A DNA stretch of 47,666 nucleotides from positions 53,704-101,369 of the forward strand of contig DDQK01000041.1 of NCBI GenBank assembly GCA_002342665.1, in the 5' to 3' direction. How positions within the stretch are numbered: position 1 is the stretch's first letter; the number at the start of each line of letters is the position of its first letter. The notes under the pieces were generated by a model. The model had not been told where the DNA came from and ran no database searches. It worked only from the letters and a program-made list of their open reading frames with translations. Positions 1-8,192 of the stretch are shown here, piece by piece. The DNA comes from Prevotella sp. UBA2444. GTDB taxonomy: Bacteria > Bacteroidota > Bacteroidia > Bacteroidales > Bacteroidaceae. The translations under genes and the position numbers were made by a program.

Positions 1-35
1 CTCTTACCTCTCACCTCTTACCTCTCACCTCTTTA
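1..35. repeat. Heptamer array (CTCTTAC/CTCTCAC)
   Basis: Five consecutive 7-bp units: CTCTTAC, CTCTCAC, CTCTTAC, CTCTCAC and a decayed CTCTTTA. On the minus strand they read GTRAGAG. The last unit supplies the stop codon of the lactate permease, and the array may continue beyond the window edge. It belongs to the same GTRARnn family as arrays near 4035, 20079, 21442, 33726 and 46531. Confidence 0.85.
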
Positions 36-1646
36 AATAACGTGCAGCCCGAGGAACACCATCAGTCCGTTCATCAGAATCCAGAATACGGCGAAGGGCA
101 GCGTCTTTCGCATGATGTCGCCATCCTGCCCCTCCATGTCGCAGGCAGCGGTGGCGATGGCTATCGACTGTGGCGAGAGCAGCTTGCCACCCTCAGAGCC
201 GGCACAGTTGGCTGCAGCGAGCCAGTTGGTCTCGTTACCGCTGACACCGAAGAAGTTAGCATTGTTCACCAGTCCCAGTTGTCCAGCGGCGGCGGCCTGC
301 AACTTGCCGAAGAGGATGTTGGCTGAGGTGGCTGATCCTGTGACGAACGTACCTATTGAGCCAATGAGCGGTGCGAAGAAGGGATAGGCCGAGCCCGTCA
401 GAGCCACCAGTCCCGTGGCGATAGACAGTGTCATGCCTGTATTGTTCATCAGTGAGGCCAGTGCCACCAGACAGCAGATGGTGAGGGCTGTCTTCTGCAG
501 ACCATAGGCCGTCTTGCCCAGCAACTTCATCAGTTTGCCGAAGCTGAGGCCCTGTATCATACCGCCGATCATGGCACCCAGAAATACCATCAGTCCTGCG
601 TTCGACAACCATCCGAAGCTGAAGGTGTTGCCGACGACGGGCATCTGGAATTTCGTGACGAGCGTCGATTTCAGCAGGGCGTTGATGTCGGGACATATCT
701 TGCTCGAGATCAGGATGAAGAAGATGATGAAGCCGTAAACGCTCCAGGCCCTGAAGGTCTTGGCGAGTCCGAACCGGTGCTTCTCCACGTGTACCGTATC
801 CTTTTCGGCTTCGTGACGTAAGAAGAGCTTGTTGTAGATCAGCATGGCGATGATGGAACCCACGCTACCCAGGATGGCTGGTGTCTCGGGCCCCAGGAAG
901 AAAGCGCAAGAGAACTGTATCAGAATCGACAGCGTGCCTACGAAGAGCGCCAGTGTGATGTTCTTCATGACTTTCGTGCGGTCTGTCATCATCAGGATGA
1001 TGAAGGGCGTGATGTAGAACATCAGCGACAGTTGTATGATGATATAGGTGGAAATCTCACAGAGCATCTCGTGCGATGCCATGCCTCCTGTGAGTTCGCC
1101 AGCCACCTCGTTGGCCAGTGTCGTGGCAGGGAGTCCAACGGCACCAAAGCCCACGGCCACCGTATTGGCCACCAGGCAGATGACTGCTGAGAACATCGGC
1201 TTGAATCCCAGACCTATGAGGATGGCTGCCGGGATGGCCACAGCCGTTCCGAAGCCTGCCATGCCCTCGAGCACGCCTCCGAAGCCCCACGTCAGCAGGA
1301 GCACCAGCAGCCCCTTGTCGCTGGTGAGTTGGATGAACTGCGTCTTGATGGTCTCAATCTCACGCGTTTCACAGAGGATGTTGTAACTGAAGATGGCGCA
1401 GATGATGATCAGGATGATGGGGAAGCAGGCCTTGAGGAATCCCTCCAGGACAGACCACAGCGTGATGCCCCAGATGCTCACCCCGGCGTACTTCTCGGGC
1501 ACGATGCCCAGTGCAGGAGCGGCGAAGAGGGCCAGCAGGATGGTGACGACAAGGGTTATCAGTGCGCTCTTCCAGCCCGACATCTTCAAGCCCATCATCA
1601 AGATGAAAAGTAGTGCGATAGGGATAACGGAGATTAATGCTGCCAT
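33..1646 (-). CDS. lctP: L-lactate permease, LctP family
   Basis: A 537-residue, very hydrophobic protein with about a dozen membrane segments from the first residues onward, the usual length and texture of LctP/LldP lactate permeases. Members import L- or D-lactate (and often glycolate) with protons across the inner membrane. A Gly-rich stretch near residues 125-150 (GFGGVLEGMAGFGTAVAIP) and the late segment GSATSANILFGKLQ are typical of the family. The gene is divergent from an FAD/Fe-S lactate dehydrogenase, so uptake and oxidation of lactate are probably coupled here. The ATG at 1646 lies just downstream of a good promoter. Direction of transport cannot be told from sequence. The symbol is by family only. 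Confidence 0.9.
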   Translation of the reverse strand: MAALISVIPIALLFILMMGLKMSGWKSALITLVVTILLALFAAPALGIVPEKYAGVSIWGITLWSVLEGFLKACFPIILIIICAIFSYNILCETREIETIKTQFIQLTSDKGLLVLLLTWGFGGVLEGMAGFGTAVAIPAAILIGLGFKPMFSAVICLVANTVAVGFGAVGLPATTLANEVAGELTGGMASHEMLCEISTYIIIQLSLMFYITPFIILMMTDRTKVMKNITLALFVGTLSILIQFSCAFFLGPETPAILGSVGSIIAMLIYNKLFLRHEAEKDTVHVEKHRFGLAKTFRAWSVYGFIIFFILISSKICPDINALLKSTLVTKFQMPVVGNTFSFGWLSNAGLMVFLGAMIGGMIQGLSFGKLMKLLGKTAYGLQKTALTICCLVALASLMNNTGMTLSIATGLVALTGSAYPFFAPLIGSIGTFVTGSATSANILFGKLQAAAAGQLGLVNNANFFGVSGNETNWLAAANCAGSEGGKLLSPQSIAIATAACDMEGQDGDIMRKTLPFAVFWILMNGLMVFLGLHVI

Positions 1647-1672
1647 AGGTCTTTATTTATTGGTACTTTCGG

Positions 1673-1703
1673 CAAAGATACGAAGAAAAATTGAAATATG
1701 CAA
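1673..1703 (-). promoter_or_regulatory. Bacteroidetes promoter of the lactate permease
   Basis: On the minus strand a TTG (1701-1703) is followed after 20 bp by TATCTTTG (1673-1680), an excellent match to the Bacteroidetes -33/-7 consensus. It lies 26 bp upstream of the permease ATG. It is back-to-back with the dehydrogenase promoter, so one regulator bound here could control both genes. Confidence 0.7.
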
Positions 1704-1724
1704 CATATTTGCCCATTTTTTTTG

Positions 1725-1732
1725 TATCTTTG
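1725..1732 (+). promoter_or_regulatory. Promoter -7 box of the lactate dehydrogenase
   Basis: TATCTTTG followed by C, 28 bp before the ATG at 1761. No TTG is found at the ideal -33 distance, so only the -7 element is convincing. Because the box lies downstream of the ATG at 1698, it argues for 1761 as the true start. Confidence 0.55.
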
Positions 1733-1760
1733 CGCCATTAACGAAACAAAACAGAGCCTT

Positions 1761-4700
1761 ATGATGAATCAATTCCTTCAAGACCTGAGACAAACGGTTC
1801 CCTCAGACCGTATCTACACCGACGAGCTCCGTACCCTTGGATGGGGAACGGATGCCAGTTTCTATCGCCAGATTCCCAAAGTCGTCGTCCGCAGCGATGG
1901 CGAGCAGGAGATAAGCCAGATTATCCGGTTATGCCGGAAATACCAGCTGCCCTTCACCTTCCGGGCTGCAGGTACCTCGCTCTCGGGCCAGAGCTGTACT
2001 GACAGTGTGCTTATCGTGGCAGGCAAGCACTGGGAGAAGTACGAGATAGGAGAGCGGCAGGAGAGCATCCGTCTGCAGCCAGGCATTGTGGGTGCCCGTG
2101 TCAATGAGATACTGAAGCCCTACGGACGGGTGTTTCCGCCCGATCCTGCCTCGATTGGTTCGGCGATGGTGGGCGGCATCGTCTGTAACAATGCCTCGGG
2201 CATGAACTGTGGCGTGCATGCCAACAGCGACCGTATGCTCCTCTCGGCGCGCATCATCCTGACAGACGGCACCATCCTCGACACAGGTTCGGAGGAGAGC
2301 CGTGAGGCTTTCCGAAAGAGTCATCCGGAGTTCCTCGAGAAGATAGAACAGCTTCGCGACCGTGTGCGTGCCGACGAAAAGCTTTCTTCGCGCATACGTA
2401 CCAAATATCATATAAAGAACGTGACGGGACTCAATCTCCGTCCGCTCATCGCCTACGACGACCCCTTCGACATCATTGCCCACTCCATGGTGGGCAGTGA
2501 GGGTACATTGGCCTTCCTGTCCGAGGTCACCATGAAGACGTTGCGCGACTACCCCTACAAAGCTTCGGCAATGGTCTACTTCCTGACGATGCGCGAGAGC
2601 TGTGAGGCCGTAGTGGCGTTGAAGAAACTGAAGGCTGGTGATGAAGACCTCGCGATGAGCGCCGAGAACTTGATGGTGAAGAGTGCCGAGATGCTCGACT
2701 ACAAGTCGCTCAGTGCCGTTGATGATCCTGTGTTCCTGCAATATCAACAGGATGTGGACGCTGGAAAGATTGCTGGTGTGGAGCCTGGTGATTACCACAA
2801 CCTGACGGCCATTCTGACGGAGACCAAGGCTGTCACGCATGAGCAGTTGCTGGATAAGATTGAAAAGATTAAGGAGTGCTTAGGGCTGTTCCGGCTGTAC
2901 ATCCCGGCTGAGTTCACGGAGGATCCTGCCGTCTATGGTAAGTACTGGGCCATCCGCTCGGGCATCTTCCCCTCCGTGGGCGGTACGCGCCCCGTGGGAA
3001 CCTCGTGTCTCATCGAGGACGTGGCCTTCCCCATCGAGTCGCTGCCAGAGGCTACGGTAAAACTGCAGAAACTCATCGCAGACCACGGCTATGCCGATGC
3101 CTGTATCTACGGCCATGCCTTCGAGGGCAACTACCATTTCATCCTGAACCAGAGTTTCAAGACCAAGAGTGAGGTAGACCGCTATGCCGAGATGATGCGC
3201 GACGTGGCTCGGCTGGTGGTCGAGGAGTATGACGGTTCGCTGAAGGCTGAGCACGGCACGGGCCGTAACATGGCACCCTTCGTCAGGTATGAGTGGGGCG
3301 AGAAGGCCTACGAGGTGATGAAGGAACTAAAGCAGATTTTCGACCCCGACGGACTGCTGAATCAGGGTGTCATCTTCAACGACGACCCGGAGTGCTTCAT
3401 CAAGTGTCTCAAGCCCCTGCCCGTGCTCGACTACGACTTCTCGAGCATTCCCGACGGCGGACACTATCTGATGGATCCTGCGCTGTCCACAGCCCGCGAG
3501 ACCATTGAGCAGGTGAAGCATGCCAACAAGTGCATCGAGTGCGGCTTCTGCGAGGTCAACTGCATGTCGTGCGGACTGACGCTCTCGAGCCGTATGCGTA
3601 TTGCCGTGCAGCGTGAGATCCGTGAGCTGGAAGCTACGGGTGCCAACCCCGAGCGTGCGGCCATCCTGCGCAAGCAATACAAGTACTACGGCGACCAGAC
3701 CTGTGCCACGGACGGACTCTGTGCCACCTCGTGCCCCATGAAGATCAATACGGGCGAGCTGACGCACCTCATCCGTCAACTCGACATGAACCACAACAAG
3801 GCAGGATACAAGGTGGGTGAGTTTGCAGCCAACCACATGGCTGGCATCAAGCAGGGTCTGCGCGTGGTGCTCGACGTGGCGCACCTGGGCCACGTCACCC
3901 TCGGTTCCACGCTGATGACCTCCGTCTGCCGAGGCATGAACAAGATGGGCCTGCCCCTTTGGACCACAGCCATGCCGAAGAAGAAGCGCCAACCCCAGAA
4001 GTCGGACCTCACGCAGTTTATCATCAATAGTTTAGAGGGGAGTGATAAGAGGGGAGAGGGGAGAGAATACTCTGCCGCAGAACATTCCTCTCACCTCTCA
4101 CCTCTCACCACTCCCCTCTCCCCTCCCAAGGTAGTCTATTTCCCCAGCTGTATCAACCAGACGATGGGACAGTCACGACAGGGAGGCAAGGTGCATGATC
4201 TGGTAGACGAGATCATCCAACTGATGGCGAAGGCTGGCTACGAAGTCATCTTCCCCGAGGGCATGGAGCGGATGTGCTGCGGACAGATATGGGAGTCGAA
4301 GGGTATGCTCGACATCGCTGACCGTAAGAGTGCCGAACTGGAGCAGGCCTTGTGGAAGGCTTCTGAGGAGGGGCGCTATCCCGTGCTCTGTGCCCAGAGC
4401 CCGTGTCTGCACCGTATGAAGAAGGTGATGAAGAAGATGAATCTCTACGAGCCGGCGGAGTTTATCATGAAGTATCTCGTGCCTCGTCTCGACTTCCATC
4501 CCACCGACAAGCCCATCGCCCTGCACCTGACGTGCTCCACGCGCCTGATGGGTGTTGACAAGGATATGATAGCGCTGGCCCGGATGTGCTCTAACAATGT
4601 GTTCCTGCCTGAAGGCGTCGGCTGCTGCGGCTTCGCCGGCGACCGCGGATTCACCTTCCCAGAGATGAACAAGTACGGCCTACGCAAACTCCGTCCGCAG

Positions 4701-4835
4701 ATCGAGAAGAATCATATCGAGGTGGGCTACAGTAACAGCCGAACCTGTGAGATCGGCCTGGAGACGAACACGGGCATCCCCTATATGAGTATCGTCTATC
4801 TGGTGAATGAGTGTACCACGGCGAAGAAGGAATAA
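1761..4835 (+). CDS. FAD-binding D-lactate/glycolate-type dehydrogenase fused to Fe-S and CCG domains
   Basis: 1024 residues from the ATG at 1761; the ATG at 1698 precedes the promoter box. The N-terminal half is an FAD_binding_4/FAD-oxidase_C unit: the FAD motif RAAGTSLSGQ is at about 68-77 and PPDPAS..GGIVCNNASG follows. The C-terminal half carries two 4Fe-4S clusters (CIECGFCEVNC at about 591 and CATDGLCATSCP at about 648) and two CCG (cysteine-rich) domains (CCGQ about 839, CCGFAG about 955). This GlcD-GlcF-type fusion oxidises D-lactate or another 2-hydroxyacid and passes electrons toward the quinone pool. Its divergent lactate permease neighbour favours lactate. Residues about 759-786 are a low-complexity insertion made of heptamer repeats, placed between the ferredoxin domain and the first CCG domain. 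Confidence 0.9.
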   Translation: MMNQFLQDLRQTVPSDRIYTDELRTLGWGTDASFYRQIPKVVVRSDGEQEISQIIRLCRKYQLPFTFRAAGTSLSGQSCTDSVLIVAGKHWEKYEIGERQESIRLQPGIVGARVNEILKPYGRVFPPDPASIGSAMVGGIVCNNASGMNCGVHANSDRMLLSARIILTDGTILDTGSEESREAFRKSHPEFLEKIEQLRDRVRADEKLSSRIRTKYHIKNVTGLNLRPLIAYDDPFDIIAHSMVGSEGTLAFLSEVTMKTLRDYPYKASAMVYFLTMRESCEAVVALKKLKAGDEDLAMSAENLMVKSAEMLDYKSLSAVDDPVFLQYQQDVDAGKIAGVEPGDYHNLTAILTETKAVTHEQLLDKIEKIKECLGLFRLYIPAEFTEDPAVYGKYWAIRSGIFPSVGGTRPVGTSCLIEDVAFPIESLPEATVKLQKLIADHGYADACIYGHAFEGNYHFILNQSFKTKSEVDRYAEMMRDVARLVVEEYDGSLKAEHGTGRNMAPFVRYEWGEKAYEVMKELKQIFDPDGLLNQGVIFNDDPECFIKCLKPLPVLDYDFSSIPDGGHYLMDPALSTARETIEQVKHANKCIECGFCEVNCMSCGLTLSSRMRIAVQREIRELEATGANPERAAILRKQYKYYGDQTCATDGLCATSCPMKINTGELTHLIRQLDMNHNKAGYKVGEFAANHMAGIKQGLRVVLDVAHLGHVTLGSTLMTSVCRGMNKMGLPLWTTAMPKKKRQPQKSDLTQFIINSLEGSDKRGEGREYSAAEHSSHLSPLTTPLSPPKVVYFPSCINQTMGQSRQGGKVHDLVDEIIQLMAKAGYEVIFPEGMERMCCGQIWESKGMLDIADRKSAELEQALWKASEEGRYPVLCAQSPCLHRMKKVMKKMNLYEPAEFIMKYLVPRLDFHPTDKPIALHLTCSTRLMGVDKDMIALARMCSNNVFLPEGVGCCGFAGDRGFTFPEMNKYGLRKLRPQIEKNHIEVGYSNSRTCEIGLETNTGIPYMSIVYLVNECTTAKKE
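4035..4118 (+). repeat. In-frame inverted heptamer element inside the dehydrogenase gene
   Basis: Arms 4035-4066 and 4087-4118 are inverted copies matching at 27 of 32 positions. Each is built of 7-bp units such as GAGGGGA and CCTCTCA. The loop centre is itself a palindrome, TCTGC-C-GCAGA (4071-4081). The whole element is read through in frame. Organisation is like the intergenic pair at 33726-33809, which also has CTCTGCC at its centre. Confidence 0.8.
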
Positions 4836-4866
4836 GCCCCAAAGGGTCTTTTTGTCCCTTATAATC

Positions 4867-6330
4867 CTATTTCTTCTTGACGGGGTCGCAGGTCAGCCCG
4901 CAGCCCAGCTTCTTAAAGATCTTGCGGTCAACCTCCGAGAGCATCACCGTGGAGTGAACCTGACAGTCGCGCAGCCTGGGCAACTGCTCCAGAGCCATGC
5001 GACAACGCTCGTCACTCTCTGACACCACGCTCAGCGCCACCAGCACTTCGTCCGTATGCAGTCGGGGATTCTTGGCGCCGAGGTACTCCGTCTTGGTCTT
5101 CTGCACGGGTTCGATGAGGCTCTGCGGTATCAGTTTCGCCTCGTGGTCAATGCCTGCCAGATACTTCGTAGCATTCAGCAGCAGGGCAGCAGAGCATCCC
5201 AGCAGCGGTGTCGACTTGGCCGTGATGATCGTACCGTCCTCCAGCTCGATGGCTGCAGCCGTGTGTCCGCTCTCGAGTTTCTTCTCATAGGCAGCAGTCG
5301 TCACGGGACGGAAAGCTGTGGATATCTTGGCCTGATTGAACAGCAGACGGATCTTGCTCACCTCGTTCTCGTTGTCGGCACCATCGGCCAGCTTGTTGGT
5401 GGCAGCATAGAAGCGGCGGATAATCTCATCCTTCGATGCCTTGCAGCACACCTCGTCGTCGGAGATGCAGAAACCGATCATGTTCACGCCCATGTCCGTA
5501 GGCGACTTATAGGGATTCTCGCCGTAGATACCTTCGAAGAGTGCATTCAGTACGGGGAATATCTCCACGTCGCGGTTGTAGTTCACGGCCGTCTTGCCGT
5601 ATGCTTCCAGGTGGAAGGGGTCAATCATGTTCACGTCGTTCAGGTCGGCCGTCGCAGCCTCGTAGGCGATGTTGACGGGGTGCTTCAGCGGCAGGTTCCA
5701 CACGGGGAAGGTCTCGAACTTGGCGTAGCCTGCGCGAACACCGCGCTTGTTCTCATTGTAGAGCTGCGAGAGGCAGGTGGCCATCTTGCCGCTGCCAGGG
5801 CCGGGAGCCGTCACGATGACCAGCTCGCGCGAGGTCTCCACATATTCGTTCTTGCCGAAGCCCTCGTCACTGGCTATCAGTTCCACGTTGTGGGGGTAGC
5901 CGTCGATGGGGTAGTGGATATACGACTTAATGCCCATCCGCTCCAGGCGGTGACGGAACTGATCGGCGGCATTCTGGTGGTTATAGTGGGTGATGACCAC
6001 GGAGCCCACGAAGAAATTCCTCGACATGAACTCGTCGCGAAGGCGCAAAACATCCTCGTCGTAGGTGATGCCCAGGTCTGCGCGTACCTTGTTACGCTCG
6101 ATGTCCTCAGCACTCACCACGATCACAATCTCTATCGAGTCGCGCAACTGTGCCAGCATCCGCAGCTTAGAGTCTGGCTTGAAACCAGGCAGCACGCGCG
6201 AGGCATGGTGGTCGTCGAAGAGCTTGCCGCCCAGTTCCATATAGAGTTTGCCGTCGAACTGTGCGATGCGCTCACGGATGTGCTCACTCTGTATCTTGAG
6301 GTACTTGTCGTTGTCGAATCCTATCTTCAT
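4867..6330 (-). CDS. DUF1846 family protein
   Basis: 487 residues, the usual size of the DUF1846 family. The start MKIGFDNDKYLKIQ, the segment GKLYMELGGKLFDDHHASRVLPGF and the P-loop-like GPGSGK near residue 175 are family hallmarks. The function is not established; the P-loop-like motif suggests nucleotide binding, which is an inference. It is cytosolic, with no signal peptide or membrane segment. It is convergent with the lactate dehydrogenase (31 bp between stops) and appears monocistronic with its own promoter box at 6359-6366. Confidence 0.88.
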   Translation of the reverse strand: MKIGFDNDKYLKIQSEHIRERIAQFDGKLYMELGGKLFDDHHASRVLPGFKPDSKLRMLAQLRDSIEIVIVVSAEDIERNKVRADLGITYDEDVLRLRDEFMSRNFFVGSVVITHYNHQNAADQFRHRLERMGIKSYIHYPIDGYPHNVELIASDEGFGKNEYVETSRELVIVTAPGPGSGKMATCLSQLYNENKRGVRAGYAKFETFPVWNLPLKHPVNIAYEAATADLNDVNMIDPFHLEAYGKTAVNYNRDVEIFPVLNALFEGIYGENPYKSPTDMGVNMIGFCISDDEVCCKASKDEIIRRFYAATNKLADGADNENEVSKIRLLFNQAKISTAFRPVTTAAYEKKLESGHTAAAIELEDGTIITAKSTPLLGCSAALLLNATKYLAGIDHEAKLIPQSLIEPVQKTKTEYLGAKNPRLHTDEVLVALSVVSESDERCRMALEQLPRLRDCQVHSTVMLSEVDRKIFKKLGCGLTCDPVKKK

Positions 6331-6358
6331 ATTCTTGCAGTCTTTTTAATTCTGCCCG

Positions 6359-6366
6359 CAAAGGTA
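6359..6366 (-). promoter_or_regulatory. Promoter -7 box of the DUF1846 gene
   Basis: TACCTTTG followed by C on the minus strand, 29 bp before the ATG at 6330. At the ideal distance upstream is TTT rather than TTG, so the -33 element is imperfect. Confidence 0.55.
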
Positions 6367-6554
6367 CTAAATAAAATTGGAATATGAAAACGTTTAGCCG
6401 AAAAAAGAGGCTTTCTTAGTATAGTAACCGTAAAAAACAAGTTGATACAATGATGATGAATAAACACGGTGATATTAAAAAACTGTATATGAAAAAACAG
6501 TAATGCTTTATATCTTAAAGTATGTTAAGAAATGGTGGTTTCCCTTCGAAAAGT

Positions 6555-6585
6555 TTGGAGGGAAATCAGAAAAATACTACTTTTG
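6555..6585 (+). promoter_or_regulatory. Promoter of the YtrA-type ABC exporter operon
   Basis: TTG at 6555-6557, exactly 20 bp, then TACTTTTG at 6578-6585 followed by C: a full Bacteroidetes promoter. Transcription would start near 6592, inside the inverted repeat described in the next entry. The rest of the 6331-6649 gap shows no gene. Confidence 0.75.
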
Positions 6586-6587
6586 CA

Positions 6588-6609
6588 GTGTACTATTAAT
6601 GTAGTACAC
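6588..6609 (+). promoter_or_regulatory. Perfect palindromic operator candidate for the GntR/YtrA-like repressor
   Basis: GTGTACTA (6588-6595), six bases, then TAGTACAC (6602-6609): a perfect 8-bp inverted repeat covering the predicted transcription start. Written as AGTGTA-N12-TACAC it closely resembles the operator I recall for Bacillus YtrA (AGTGTA-N13-TACACT, not checked). The operon it precedes ends with a YtrA-like GntR gene, so negative autoregulation is the natural reading. Confidence 0.7.
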
Positions 6610-6649
6610 GTATTTAATGTTGTAAATTATTGGTTTTTAAGTATTTATT

Positions 6650-7195
6650 ATGGAGACAAAAATGAATCAAGTCGATGCTTTGAGGCTCGACTGCGCTAAG
6701 AGACAGAAGAAGGGACTGCACTTCATTCTGGCTTCAGTAATCATCTGGGTAGCCATCACCGTGACTCACCTCACAAATCTGCCCATCGAGACGAAGAACA
6801 TTGTCACATTCTGTTGTGCAGCCCCATTGCTACCACTGGCATGGGCTATCTCTCGGATGCTGCACATCGACTTCGAGGGTAAGGGCAACCCCCTCACCCA
6901 GCTGGGCGTGATCTTCTCGGTCAATCAGATACTCTACATCCTGATAGCCATGTGGGTGTTCTCGGCTGTACCAGAGAAGATGCTGATGGTCTATACGATG
7001 ATCTTCGGAGCCCACCTGATGCCCTACAGCTGGCTGTACCGCTCGAAGAGTTACATGGTGCTCTCCATTGCCATACCCATCGTGGCGCTGATGGTGGGAC
7101 TGATGGCGGAGCCTTATGTCCTGGCTGCCATGATGGTGGGCGTGGAGGCGGGATTCTCCATGAGCTTGGTAATTGAGAATAGGAATATTAAATAG
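6650..7195 (+). CDS. Small integral membrane protein heading the ABC exporter operon
   Basis: 181 residues with about five to six hydrophobic segments (around 24-40, 48-65, 88-106, 112-125, 133-150, 155-172) and no signal peptide. I do not assign a family with confidence; it has the look of the DUF7010-like membrane proteins. It is the first gene after the promoter and operator and is followed 8 bp later by an ABC ATPase, so it is probably a membrane partner or accessory of that exporter. An internal ATG at 6662 (MNQVD) is an alternative start. Confidence 0.7.
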   Translation: METKMNQVDALRLDCAKRQKKGLHFILASVIIWVAITVTHLTNLPIETKNIVTFCCAAPLLPLAWAISRMLHIDFEGKGNPLTQLGVIFSVNQILYILIAMWVFSAVPEKMLMVYTMIFGAHLMPYSWLYRSKSYMVLSIAIPIVALMVGLMAEPYVLAAMMVGVEAGFSMSLVIENRNIK

Positions 7196-7203
7196 TATGG
7201 ATT

Positions 7204-8082
7204 ATGATTGAAGTTAGTAACATTCGATTTAAGTACGCAGGTCAGAAGGGCCTGGTATTCGATGATTTCAGCCTGAAGTTGGAGGCCAACAACATCTACG
7301 GCCTATTAGGTAAAAACGGCACGGGCAAGTCGACACTCTTGTATCTTATCAGCGGACTTCTCAGACCTACGGCAGGAAAGGTGAGGCTTGACGGCGTTGA
7401 CACCTGTCTGCGACGCCCTGACACGCTGAGCGAGATATTCATCGTGCCTGAGGAGTTCGACCTGCCGATGATGTCGCTCGAGCAGTATGTCAGCATCAAC
7501 GAGCCGTTCTACCCCCGATTCTCGCGGGAGGTGCTCGAGGCTTGTATGAGGGACTTCGAACTATCAACGGACGTGAAACTCAATGCCCTCTCGATGGGAC
7601 AGAAGAAGAAGGTATTCATGTCATTTGCCCTCGCTGCTAATACCAGACTGCTCTTGATGGACGAACCTACAAACGGTCTCGATATCCCATCAAAGTCGCA
7701 GTTCCGCAAGGTCGTAGCCCAGTACATGACGGAAGATCGTACGCTGATCATCTCTACCCATCAGGTTCACGACGTGGAGTCGTTGCTCGACCACATTCTC
7801 ATCCTGAGCCAACAGAAGCTGCTGCTCGATGCGAGTGTAGCTGAGATTACGGAGAAGTACACCTTCGAGTATCGTGGGGTGGGGACCTCCCCTAACCCCT
7901 CCTGTAGGAGGGGGACAGATAGTGATGATGCCTTCTGTAGGAGGGAGATAGATAGCGATGTGCTCTATAGCGAGCCTTCGCTACAGGGCAATGCCGTCAT
8001 CGCCCCTCGCAGGGCTGACAGCCCCGAGACTCAGCTGAACCTGGAACTGCTCTTCAATGCAGTCACTCAGGGGAAAATATAG
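7204..8082 (+). CDS. ABC transporter ATP-binding protein with an in-frame repeat insertion
   Basis: 292 residues. Walker A GKNGTGKST is at about 36-44, the signature LSMGQKKK at about 131-138, Walker B LLLMDEPTNGLD at about 149-160 and the switch His in STHQ near 185. It energises export by the membrane proteins at 8685 and 9477 and is of the YtrB/EcsA-like type often controlled by a small GntR repressor. After the Q-loop/H-loop core, residues about 224-251 are Ser/Arg/Asp-rich and encoded by a palindromic repeat plus a tandem 33-bp duplication (SCRRGTDSDDA then FCRREIDSDVL). The natural C-terminus, VLYSEPSLQGNAV..LNLELLFNAV, resumes after it, so the repeat was gained without breaking the frame. 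Whether the protein still works is unknown. Confidence 0.88.
   Translation: MIEVSNIRFKYAGQKGLVFDDFSLKLEANNIYGLLGKNGTGKSTLLYLISGLLRPTAGKVRLDGVDTCLRRPDTLSEIFIVPEEFDLPMMSLEQYVSINEPFYPRFSREVLEACMRDFELSTDVKLNALSMGQKKKVFMSFALAANTRLLLMDEPTNGLDIPSKSQFRKVVAQYMTEDRTLIISTHQVHDVESLLDHILILSQQKLLLDASVAEITEKYTFEYRGVGTSPNPSCRRGTDSDDAFCRREIDSDVLYSEPSLQGNAVIAPRRADSPETQLNLELLFNAVTQGKI
7884..7915. repeat. Palindromic G-rich repeat, copy 1 (inside the ATPase gene)
   Basis: Core CCCCTCCT-GT-AGGAGGGG at 7896-7913 forms an 8-bp perfect stem. The full 32-bp stretch 7884-7915 is an exact reverse complement of 8097-8128. A second decayed copy of its right part follows: 7898-7927 and 7931-7960 match at 26 of 30 positions, a 33-bp (11-codon) tandem duplication that keeps the reading frame. 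Confidence 0.9.
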
Positions 8083-8096
8083 GAGCAAACTAACCA

Positions 8097-8128
8097 TCCC
8101 CCTCCTACAGGAGGGGTTAGGGGAGGTC
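8097..8128. repeat. Palindromic G-rich repeat, copy 2 (left flank of DUF559 gene)
   Basis: Exact inverted copy of 7884-7915, lying between the ATPase stop and the DUF559 start. A decayed partial copy (TCTCCTACAAGAAGGGAGG) follows at about 8136-8155. Together with the repeat at 8613-8642, which is in the opposite orientation, it brackets the DUF559 gene. Confidence 0.9.
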
Positions 8129-8192
8129 ACTCTCATTCTCCTACAAGAAGGGAGGTCACAAATAGGATATAACCGAATAAAAGAAATATGAG

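Noticed and set aside
1698..1760. Upstream ATG for the lactate dehydrogenase
   Set aside because: The extension would contain the promoter -7 box; the ATG at 1761 gives a normal N-terminus.
4836..4866. Terminator between the dehydrogenase and DUF1846 genes
   Set aside because: Only a 5-bp AAGGG/CCCTT stem is visible; too weak to call.
5056..6387. 443-codon plus-strand frame
   Set aside because: Antisense to the DUF1846 gene, which has the clear family motifs.
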